Positions 12,001 through 24,000 of a DNA stretch of 64,000 nt are shown here, piece after piece. The stretch is from Alitta virens (lineage: Eukaryota; Annelida; Polychaeta; Phyllodocida; Nereididae). Below the pieces are notes generated by a model, which was not told the origin of the DNA, ran no database searches, and worked only from the letters and a program-made list of their open reading frames with translations. The DNA lies in assembly GCA_932294295.1 (NCBI GenBank), contig OW028573.1, forward strand, positions 69,107,829 through 69,171,828, given 5' to 3'. The translations under genes and the position numbers were made by a program. How positions within the stretch are numbered: the first letter of the stretch is position 1; the number at the start of each line of letters is the position of its first letter.

Positions 12001-15000
12001 TGCCAAACGTGCCACTGGCCTGTTCTGTTGGTGTTAATGGCTATTGCAATTGCCTGGGTCTCTTGCCAGCAAAATGAGGATCATTAATTTCTACTGGTGC
12101 CAGAGCTCCGTGTATTGGGGGCAGTTAGTGAACTTCAGCTGTTCATTACTAAAGTTTGTTGCAGTGCTCTGAGCCGAGTGAGTTTGGTATATTCATTAGC
12201 CAGCTGTTTGCTTTGCTCTTTGGGGCAACCTCTTTATCATTATAAGCTTACACGCCAAATGCTATATTCTTCAAGGGATTGGAGCACAGCACAGCCTTCT
12301 GAGCTTGCAGTCGTCTTTTTGACAAGCTTAAGTATTCATATGGAAACGTCCTGTCTGTAATTACTGCAATTGGAAGGGAAAATCCACCTATAATGACATT
12401 TTATGAGCTCTTCTCCTTTCAACTCATTGATCAAACTGTCAGTGTGTATTAATTTGGTACAATTCCTAGACTAGATTTAGTCATCCATATCGTGTGCATT
12501 ATTCAGGAGGCCATCCATCACCCGGGCGCCTTAGCACTGCAGTGTATGTAATAACAGTGCAACTGTGATGGTCTTCTGTCTCCCAACTTGGAATCTTCCT
12601 CTCCTAGAATATGATGGATGCGATGGCCCAGCCATAGCCCAGTTATATGCCAGCCATCGGGCCTCTCGTGCTGCACCAGCCACAGGGTCCTCTTCCCCTT
12701 TTTGTGTGGCATATTTCCAAGAGGATGGCTCTGATGCGGCATGCAATGCTCTCTTCAGCAGCTGACACCAAGTGTAGAGAGGGTCGATGTGACTCCACAC
12801 CAACACGCCAACATGCTAGTCACTGGGGAATGCCTACGGACCTTTGCTCCTGTGACATTTTCACTCCTCTCGAGAGAGCATTCTACATTTCAGTATACAG
12901 TAGTAGATGTGCCATGGTTGCAGCGACCATCATGGCACACTGCAGTGCATTTTGCACTGTTCGAATCATGAATATTACTGTATCATATGCTAATCATATT
13001 GGACTTTGGTCAATAAACAAACCTACCTACCTATAATCATTAGGAACCCAATCTTATAGTCTTTCATCTACGCCTATTTTTTATTTGCGAAGTGTTTGTA
13101 TACTAGCTGAATTCCACAGTGGTCATTCAATTGCATTATCACGAAGCAAACTGATGGAGAATATATTTCAGTGACTCTTCTCGCCGTTATCATGTAGCCT
13201 ATTTGGTTTTCATATCTTTGATCATTGCATGATCTGTCCGCGTCGTTTAAGTGCAAAACCATAAAGGGAAGACTAGGCTTGCTACAGGGCAGCCAGCGTG
13301 CATTGAATGTCTCTTTATTGTTTTGTTAGGTCTGGATGCTGTCCTGTCCCATAACTATGTGTGCACAGCATCCTCAGGCCAAGACGAGGAAAGTAATGCA
13401 AGAAACAGCATGGCTCATTTCCATGTATGGGCCAGTCATAGAACGTGGCACGTTGTGCTATCTTTATGGCGATGCTGTGGTCACCTGGCCCTGCAAGTCA
13501 TAATGTGAATAGGCTGGAATGAGAGACGAGGGCAAGTGCAAGGAAATAGACACAGTCTCAAGTGACTGGGGCCACTGCAGGCAGCAGATGTGAGGCTGCT
13601 CAAGCCTTGATATGGCGCGGCAGTCTTATTGACCACGTGTATGCATTTGGGATTGTATTGAGTGGATTTGTCTTATGGGAGCGAGGCATGATGGCCGCCA
13701 GTGCTTCCAGCGCCCTCAACGTCGCGTCTTGTGGTCGCGTCTTGTGCTCCACTCGAACGAAAGTCGCGCTGGACGTCGTTTTGGACGTCGTTTGGACGCC
13801 ATGACGTCACCTGGTGATGTATTGTCCCATAGCGGAGGGTTTTGCAGCTCGTGTATGCAGAGCAGGCCTTGGGAGATGGCTGTAGGACACTGAACTTGTT
13901 AGTCAAATTATCATTTCCTGCTTCTCTGTTCAGGATGAGGTTAACGTCAGCCCTTCTATGATCAGTTTATCCGAACAAATTGGTCCCAGTGACTTTATTG
14001 GCAATGAATCAGTTGCTGAGACCAGGGTGACCTGTGGGTCAAGGGTGATCTTGGGCCACTGGTGCTGCCTTTTCCTCCTATTAGATATTGCCACTATGAG
14101 TCCTTATGAGAACTGTCGGAGCGAAAATATCGGCTACAAACATAAATAGACTGCCAAGACTGACTGGATCTTCACATAGCATAGAATCCTCACTGGGCCA
14201 CACACATTCATACTTATCAATACTTCAACGAGGTTCTCTTGATATTACTGTTTGTAACTGTCACGTAACTGAAAATATGCCAGCCATTGCAATGCACAGG
14301 GCCACCACTGTGAATTTCGTGTGAGCCCAAGTCATTAGACTGCGGATGACAGTGAATCAAGTGCTGGCTTTGTTGCCTCAACCTACGTGGCTTTTGATGC
14401 TACAGTTCATTACATCTGGATGACGCATAATTGAATCATGAGTTGTGTTACAAACAGGGTGAAGGGCCACCCTCCACCACACTCTCATTATCTCCCTGCC
14501 ACATTCCTCTGCTCCCTGCTGCCATCTATCTTTATGTTTTGCAAACCCTGATCCTCTCTTTCATCCAACTAATTTTGCAGTCTTCACTTTTTGCACACTT
14601 TGTCATCATGGACTGGAGAACTTAGGCTTTCTTTAATCAAAACTTTATGCTTGTTTGCTTAATGTATTAGTTACACTGCAGTTGTCTAATTAGCAAGTTT
14701 CCATGCGATTTGGCTCTTCTCGGGAAATAGAATTAGCGGAGGTCTGTCCAAATTTATTGTCTGTGTGTTGATACTGTTCATAGATTTTATAGTAATATAG
14801 TATTACGTAGCATAGTACACTGTTTAGACTTATGATAAATATCTATGAACCGTATTGGCGCATTTATGTGCTCGTAAAGCAAGAATGCTGGATTATATTA
14901 TTGTCGAAAATACTTCTATTACCAAGACATTTGATATGCAGATATTTTTTGTGTAACTCGAAACTGCTTATAAGCTAAACATGTCCCACCTACATGGAGC

Positions 15001-18000
15001 AGCCAGGTCTTGACAGAAAGCTCTGCTATTTATTGCATAGCACGGGGGAGGCGGAGGGAAGAGTAGCATTACAGGTGCATTTGATGACATTAATGCAATG
15101 GTTGTGGTCAGAGTGTCAGGGAATCATAGCCCACTGCCTTCTAAGGGCTCCTCAGTCAGGTGTTAGGGACCGCAGATGCATGCATGGCTTCAATGGCAGC
15201 GCTCATGCATGCAGCCTAACACTGGAGCCATCAGCATCCATATCTACTGCTTCCTCATCCTGCTGCTGCTGCTGCCTCTGCTGTTGCTGCTGCTGCTGCT
15301 GCTGGCTCTACGCTGGGATGATGATGTCGCTGGTTGCCTACGCCGGCGATCGATACCCTTCTTTAGCTACAGCACATAGCACCAGGGGCCAGCTGTGTAG
15401 CTTCTAGCGCTGCCATCCACCACAGCAGCAGCAGCAGCTCTAGCATCAGTGGCTGCCAGTCTAGAGACTGTCAATAGCAGAGGCCAGCTGCAACCATCAG
15501 TCCTGCCATCTGAATCCTCTGTGTATATTGAGCACGTGTGATTGCCAGGGTGAAGCCACCTTCTTATTACCATGGACTAGTTCGTTCATTGCTCTGATCT
15601 GTTGCATGATACACTGTTAGCTCGGTGTGTACCGTAGGATTAGCATGTCTCCATAATCTCACTTTGATGATAATCCAGTTGACAGCCATATATTAGCGAG
15701 GCCCGCTCATTTGACGTTTGTTTGCTTGTTTCAGAAGAATCAGGTGCCAACCAGGAACCGGACCAGCAGAGAGCCACAGACAGCGACTCACCTGCGGCGG
15801 ACAAGGCGTCTTCCTCGTCCTCCGTGGGAAGCAGCCCGGATCACGAATCCGGATCAGAGACATCACCGCCCTCAGTTCTGCAGGTAGTCACATCATCATC
15901 ATCGTCACCACCTGCAGCATCGAGCACTTATACTGCCCCTGTTACCTCCTCTCCTCCTCCTCCACCTCCTCCTCCTACGGCACAAGACTGGGATAGTGCC
16001 AAGGAGGAGGTGGCCAAGCGAACGGACACCCTTAAGGATATGCTGCTGGAGAGCCGGCAGTTTGAGGAAATGCGTGCTGAGTTCCAACGTTGGATTACAC
16101 AAATACAGGAAGAGTGTCAAGCACAAACTGCAGTAGGACGCACCCCAGACGTCATCGAAAAGCAACTTCATCAACACAAGGTAAGTGTAGATCATGATCA
16201 TCCCCATCCTCATGATATTCATCACTTGTCTCTGTTGCATGTCAAGGTAGCTCAGACATGGCTGTCTTGTGTCTGGCCATGTTGTCTGCTGTGTTTTGAC
16301 ACCATGGAACATGTTGCAGTTTGGGGCTATGCTACGGTGTATCTTGTTAGGTGACAACACTAGTATACTAGATGGTGACAGATTAGAGATATATTATAAG
16401 GACAGTGTTTGAATACAATACATGCAATGCAGACAGTAGAATCTTGATGCTGTAATGAAGGTGATGTCCAGTGAGGTGCATTTCTTCTTCTGCTATCAAT
16501 AAATGAAGATGTGGTCGTGACAGGCCTGCACCTTGCCATCAGGAGGCGATGAGATCAAGGAGCTGATCAGTATATCACTGGCAGCCTCTAATTAGGACGA
16601 GGCCTAATGATAGGCATGTGCAATGATATCTTGGCACTGACCTTTTGGTGGGCCATGGACCCATGTATTAAGTGGGCAGACTGAAGGGACCTGGGTTAGT
16701 GTCTAGGTGGCTAATGCTGAGTTAGGAGAGAGATAAGCTGGAGGTGGCCATTGCATGTTGGGAATAGCAGCTGAAAAAGGGAGATGGAAAGAGCAGCAGA
16801 GGGGCGGAGGAGATAGTGAAGCAGTGGCTGATCAGTCCTCTGCACCTGCTCTCTCTCTGGATACACGCTCCAGCACTTAGCTCCTACCTGTCCCTACAGA
16901 CTGACCTCTCTGAACCGTGGCTAGCTTGGTGGTCAGGCACGAAATGACCAGTAGCACCAGCCACACCAGTAGACAGCAGCAGCATCAGCAGCATTTACAG
17001 GGATGACAGATGGAAGTACAATGCTGAGCCATCCCTAGGGACCTGGTGTTGTGGCAGCCACAGGTTGCAGTCTCTCTGTCAGCCATTATCTGACCCTCTA
17101 GGTCATCCCTCTTTGAATAATACATGTGTTAACTGCCACCTGGCTTGTGCAGCAAAGCAATGTGACTTACCAGGGTCACTCGCATGTAACATGTGCCTGA
17201 ATGGACCACATCACCGCAAATGACCGCGAAAATCCAACTTGCCTTCGTGAATCTTTCATCCGCCCAATTTCCTGTCTCTGCCTGGTCCTACTTATTGCCA
17301 CAGAGACTGGGAGACCTTTGCTGCTCTCGCTACTCTCTCTGCTCTGCATTGTTCCGAATTAACAGCGTGCCTTTGCAGTCATAGCATCTGTGTTATGTTG
17401 CCTTCTCATTATTCTAAACAACTCCAAACAACTGAAGGAAAGCCAATGGCGTCCCACAAGGTGTTTGGCAAGTGATTCAATTGCTAGACCGGAAGTGAAA
17501 ATGAGATGAACGGAAATTTATTTTTTATATGTTACTTGCCTTGTGAATTTGCCCTCCCAATTCCATAATTAATCTGGCCATCAAAGAGGAAAACACGGCA
17601 GACTTATGATGGGCCAAACAGGTTGAAGATGATAGATGTGATAAACCAGGCAGGGTGTGACAAGTTATGGTTGTTGTTAGGGTTTCGCAAAACATATTTT
17701 ATTGAGCTGTGCTAATGTACCAGTTGTAAAGCACGGAAGAGTGGCTGTGCTGCAGGCAAGCGTTAAAACTGGCAAAAAAAAAAAGAATCAATAAGCAAAG
17801 TTGAAAATACATTTTTTATGTCAGATTTTTTGGGGAGATATTATGGACAACCTGCTTTGCTCAAAGTGAAAAGAGAAGGTCAGGAGAAGTGCTTGAATAA
17901 TCCATCCTGGGTGGTCCTACGAAGCCCACATAAAAGGATTGAAGTCAAAGGACCAGGCAAAAAGTCCCTTGTCATATGATCTTCTGAAAAGGAGGCGAGA

Positions 18001-21000
18001 AAAGATGAAAGGAAGCACGAGTTGCACGTGCCTTGCAATGCTGCTAATGGGACTCAGGAATAAGGAAGAAAAAAAAGTGGGGGGAAAAAAGGCAATGAGA
18101 ACATGGCATTAATGCAGACTTTGGTGCTTTTGGTACCTGTTGCTAGAGAAATTTAGCATGACATTGCTTGAAAACCGTACAATGTACATTGCACCACCAA
18201 CGAAAAATGACAGTCGTCAAAAAGACACGTTATAATATTTCCGTTGGTAATGATTAGCATTAGTGATAGTTCTCTCCAACTTACCAAGCTCTGGAGTTGT
18301 CGAAATGAGTTAATGGGAAAGGAAAATATTTCTTTTGAACATGAAAATCCTGTTTGGCTAATCTGATGTAACTTGGTACAATTTCACTGCTGGCTTTTGT
18401 TGGAGTAAATCAGCAGTAATTGGTTTTCAACCAAGAAAGGTTAAGTTTCACACTATGACAGCTGTTTATTCCGAGAAACGTCCCCAGTAGTCTTATTTCA
18501 CCATCAACTGTGTCTGGTTCTTGTTGGCAAAATCCAATTAATGACTTTGCACTAACTAAATGTTTGCTGCAGGTTTCCAAGTGATTGCAGCTCTTGGCTC
18601 TGTCCTTTCATGGCGTATTATTACTTGAGTCATTAAAAATACTCGGTAAAAATTTAGAGCATGGAAGAATTCGATGATTCTTGGAATCCTGAGTTTTCAG
18701 ATATGAAAAGGTGACATTTTATGAAATACCAAGAAATTGTAGGAAGAGATAGAGATGATGAGTCGATACTTCACAGCAAGTTTTACATACTGTTTTCGGA
18801 ACCGTTCTTTGATGAAATTCCAAACATCCTGGTGTTTCTTCTTCAGGTAAAGACAGAGCCACCCACCAGGGTCAAGTGGCGCCACCTATATATACCCTTT
18901 GCCACCTGCAGTGTACGTAGGCTTGCTTGGTGTCTGCCTGCCTGGTGGCTGGCAGGACTGGCTGCCATGGAGCTGAAAAGCTGATAACTGCATACAGCAC
19001 CAAAGTCATTTTAGCCAGTTGCACTTACTCCACTTTCCTGCTCCATATTTTCAGCATCTCCATTTGCAAATGTGGCCTTATACATCCTGCCGAAGCTTCC
19101 ATTTGCGGCATTAGATATTACATACTCCGTCATAACTGTCATATAAATCAATGGAGCTGCAGATGACCGAATTATTGTGGCATGATTTCGCCTCTAAGTG
19201 AGATATAGATCGGGGCACATGCTATCAGGATCATGTGAAATTCCATCCAAGTACATTAACTTGATCATGAACGTAATTGGCACTCCTGTGGAAGAGCTGG
19301 GGCAACACTGATGCCAGGCATGCAAGAAAGATATAAAAGAGTGCAGGAGGCAAGGAAGGGGATACAATACAGTGATTTGGATGTTGGGAGAATCAGATGA
19401 CCCAGCTAATAGCCCAAAACTACTCTAGCAGTTTGTTTGAAGCTGGGAGATTTCTGTGATGGGGATGGAGTGGTAGAGCAGACAGGGGCGGATCAGAGGG
19501 GGATGAGCGAAGCTCTTAGGATTCCTGGTCATCTCATGACCTTTAGTTACAATAAGACAAGAAGACGCATAGACCTGTGTGACATTCTGACATATGAGAT
19601 GAAGTCACCTGTGCCATGCACCTGCGCTGCAGTCAGCCATTATCTCAACTTCAGCAGCCAACATTATCCGCTGCTGCCTTTGTTACGTGGTTTGCAGTCT
19701 GGTTCATTAGGTTCAGAATGATCTGAGAGGATTACACATTGCACTCGATGAATATTCACTTGATTAATATGTAATACCATCTATGGAGGAATGCGATCAA
19801 TGAATTATGTCACCTTTATCAAGAAAACGTGCACTTAGATTAGCAGCTGCCGTTTGCTTGTATTGCTGCAGATGATTATGTGACAGCCTTCTTATTTTTC
19901 TGTTTTCTATTTAAAGTAATAATCATAATTGAGAGGCCTGATTGACGTCCTTGTTCTCTCTTTTCTCCTAATTTCCTGTCGCAGGGCATGCGATTAGAGC
20001 TATTGATTGACCAGCAGTGACCAGGCTGACCAGGAGGTGACCAGTGGGCGACCTTTTGGCCCCGGCTTACCCAGCACGAGCAAGAAAATGACGAGTCAAT
20101 CCGTGGTCTAGACAGCTGCACGAGGGCCTTGTTCTGGGCCCATTGATCATGAGACATAGTCAGAAGGAGTCAGGGGGAGTCCGACGGTCGGAGAGGAAGT
20201 TATGGTAATTCAGAAGAACTGCTTATGATCCAGGCACAGAATAGAGACGGGCTTATCGATGATCCTTGTGCAACTCACTCGCATTCCCAAGGCCGATGCA
20301 TTGCGCAAGGAGATGAATCTGGCCTCATGCCATTGTGTTAGGCACACGCCTCTTGCATTCTTCTCTCAATGGCGGCTTCTCTTAAGGAGTGATTGACGGT
20401 ATTCAGGGTGCGACTGGTTCTAAGTGCTGTTTGATGTCTGCCATTGCAACTTGCAACTCCTTTAAGTGAGAAAATCAATAGTCTTTATCAAGTGTCAGCT
20501 CTGTTCTTGTTTCCAAGCTGTTGCTCGGCTACTTCACACACAAGTGTACCTTTCATAGGCCTTTCCATAAAGACGACATGTTACTGGCTTTTGGCACCAG
20601 GTGGCCATCAGACTAGAAGCCTCTCTTCCTGTTCTTTTGTGAATGTCGCCATTCTGACACCCGCCTTTGATAGTGCTATTGACATTGGCCCAGCTCAATG
20701 AAGTGATTCTAGTGAAACGTTGCACTGAAAGAGTGGTTACTCCCAATTATCAAATAAACGCTTCTTTCTCAAGTACTGTCTCTTGTTTCCTGGTGGATGG
20801 AATTGAATACTTTGCACCTTTTTCTTCTTTTTCTATGGCGCCATGTTTTTTTCTACAGCAGAATACTTCTTTTTGTCTCATTCCTGGCCTTTTCTTCCGA
20901 CAGAAGCAGACTAGACCTCTGTCTGTTAAGTGGGGATGCCTTGGCCACGGTTGAGGTGAAGAGTCAGTTTGCTGCAGAGGGCATCACGGTCGTTCCCAGA

Positions 21001-24000
21001 ATGGCTATAGTTTGTCCAGCCAGGATATATTTCTTGCATTTGTGATGTTTTCCTCTTCATAATGCATAGCTTCCTGCAGCACTGGTTGAGCCAGGGTAGC
21101 TCAGGGACGTGTATTTGCGCCGTACAAAACGATAGAGATTTTGGGAAACTGGCTAGAATTGGTGCTGATGGGTCCAAGTCATTCTAATGATGAAGGTTAG
21201 TATGTGAAATAAACCAGACTATTCTCTATGCAGGAGTCCATTTGGTGAGGAGTGCATTTGGTGGGGGTCAGTGACATTAACTTATGCCAACCAAGACCGG
21301 GAATTGGTCGGGGACTCAACATGTAACCAGCTTAAGCGCTTCGCGTGATGAAAATTTTCCTTGGGACAAAATTCTTGCGGATCTCTAAATCTCCTTTATT
21401 TACATTATCAACTCAGTGCAATTGTTTAGAGATAAAAGCCTAGCAGTCTCTGGAGTCACGCACGTTTTAGCAGAGAAAAAGCTGAGGTAGAAAGATCTGC
21501 TTGGGAACCCTTGTCATGCAACCCTCAAATCGGTCATAATTTGCAACATTTCTCCTGGAATTATTCCCCCCATCAGCTGGGATGAGCTATGTGCGAGTAG
21601 CATTCCCCTGCAGAGTTCTCGTCTCTTTTGTTTGATAGCAACTTCTTTCATTCGGTATGTTTACATGTCCTGCCAGCAACGGCTGTGTATAAGTGACAGT
21701 TGAAAAAGTGTGAGGAGAACTGGCACTTTGCTCAGATAATTACACGACGAAAAATCCTAGATAATTACACGACGCCAGTCTCTGTGCACATAATTGCACT
21801 TGGGGAGGGAAAAAAAAGGACTTTGAAGAGTTGTGTGTGATGCTATGTAATTTAATAAGAGACGTCTGCAACTGTGATTACAGAAAATGATGGTAAATGG
21901 CTTATTTTGAGATGCTTGCACAGAGAATTAGCCCACTGATGTAGAAGAATGTATGCATCATTACCCACACTAAGTATATGGGCTGTGTCTGCTGGCGATG
22001 TTGCTAACTTGTCCACAAAAGGGAGGAAAACTCAGTTTCTTTGATTTGCAATCTGAGCAGTCCTGGCTTGGCTGATGACACGTAAGTTTCTCCAGTAACA
22101 AGCTGGTAATCCGCGCAGTTTCTCTTGATCTTCTTATTTCATGAGATCGAAGAGCGGGATATGTGGGAGCCCGCAGCAAAGATTGATCGACTGCTGTTTC
22201 ATTAATTCTAGACTCCCTTGATGAAGTCGCTTAATTGGTAGTTACCTTTGCGGAGACCTGGTGTAATCAGATACAAGAAGTCATTAAGAGTTGGACAGGC
22301 ACTTTCTGTATATTTAAATAGGGATTGTATAAACAAGAGACCGAAGGGGAACATTGGATCATTTGGGTGAGTAATGAAGTCGAATGACAGGACAACATTT
22401 CACCTTGATTCATCTGCTCCTAATAGAACTGATGATTGTAATAGATTGAAGACGTGCAGCTCCGAAGGTTCCGATGATGCGGGTCGAATGTGCTTTGATT
22501 GATTTCAGATTTGTGATGCTCTGTGGATGCAGGGTTGCACCAACCGCAGCAGTAGCAGTAGCAGCAGCAACTAGAGAGTTATGAGGTGTCTGGTGTCACA
22601 GCGTCACCTTGTAACAGACCTGAATTATTGCCTATTATGGCTGGCCTAGTGTTGCTCTGCTGATGTAAGGGCCTAAATTATGGCGGAACACGGACGTACA
22701 CGTTGCCTGGCTGCAGCCAAATCTCTTTCTTGATTCCTGGGAAGAGCAAGAAATGCCTTTCATCTGAGATCAGGGGTTTCTTCTTCTGCTGACTGACACA
22801 TGCTGCGGCTTGAATTATGAGCCATTTCTCCCAGATTCTTGTCAGCATAACTAAGATATTGTGGTGCACCCAAAAAAAAAACCACATAGTCCTACCCAGC
22901 TAGAATGCCCTGGAGATTTCAGAGATATTCCCAAGGAATTGGCCTGAGGATTTTTTCCATACGCTCAATGACAGAAATTTCTGTTTGTTGTACCCCTGAA
23001 AGAAACGAGGCTAATTAAGCATCTAGTAATTAATGGCCTGTTGGCTGAAGTGACAGGGATTTCCAGAACGTCAGTTTCAATTTCCCTGAGGGCGTTTTTG
23101 GTTCTTCTCGTAAATCTCTGTTTGGTTCTGTCTTGTCAAAGAATGGCAAACTCAAGGGAAGCTTTGTTAACACGTTGGAAGAAAATTACTCATTACTTTA
23201 ACTGAAAAATATTGCAAGCCACCGGCAATCTAAAGGTGTATATGCATGGTTCTAATGTTAGTGCTTCATGTATTATATACATCTAGTGTTTAAAAAGACA
23301 CTTCTGTGAGGCACCTAATTGTATCACATGGCGCCTTCTCTCATTGGAAAAATAAATATTTTGTTTGAATGATGTTTGGAATTGTTTGCTAACAACCGTT
23401 ATGTGAAACTGGAAAATTTCCGAGTCCAGGCTTCCGACGGACTGATCAATAGAGGCGAAAAAAGACTTCAAATGAAACATAGTTTTAATTGCTGTTTCTC
23501 TTGAGCAGATTAGAAACCTGCAAAACTTTATAGTCTTGGAACTTGCACTTGCCATTATTTCATATTGATCTGTTCACAAGATCTCCCTGGTGTGAAGTGT
23601 TGTTTCTTTGAACATTGTGGTATTTCCCTCAGGGACATTAATATCACGGAAGTAATTATGAAACTACATCGACCAAAACTTCAGCAGTCTGGCTTTTTAT
23701 TCATAATTAGATAGCTTGAGATATTCTTTTACACGCCAACATTTCATCGTCTGGTTATTTAATGTGTTCTTCTAATGGAAATAAATTATATTGTCATGCA
23801 AGTCTTTCTAATGGAGTGGGAAATGCTCTTCGTGTATCTTTCTTGGATGTGCCTACTATTAAATCTTAATAGTCATGGATTGTGTCAACTAAATATTATA
23901 GGAATCTGTGAATAAAGTCTGCATGGATGCTTTTTGTGTGTATCATGTCATTATATTATTAACAGTATATTTTAAAACATCATTCTTATTTCGGTGTTTC

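Larger units (their letters stand above)
1967..15734 (+). other. 13.8-kb dystrophin intron
   Basis: The intron contains CTG-repeat clusters (2849-3030, 3615-3642, 15262-15303), an unidentified decayed coding stretch on the - strand (8035-8790), a short TGACCACT-type repeat (about 10004-10056), a CpG-dense patch (13681-13809) and an AATAAA plus ACCT tail (13009-13033). Outside these I see nothing but AT-rich unique sequence and scattered chance open frames. Confidence 0.8.

Noticed and set aside
12518..13036. Several overlapping open frames upstream of the ACCT tail
   Set aside because: Considered as a LINE body ending at 13033, but no RT or endonuclease motif could be read on either strand.
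15882..15987. Possible short intron within the Ser/Pro exon (CAG/gtagtc to acaag)
   Set aside because: The acceptor would shift the reading frame, and the full exon is open with matching phases.
15905..16360. 151-codon antisense frame
   Set aside because: Shadow of the dystrophin coding exon on the opposite strand.
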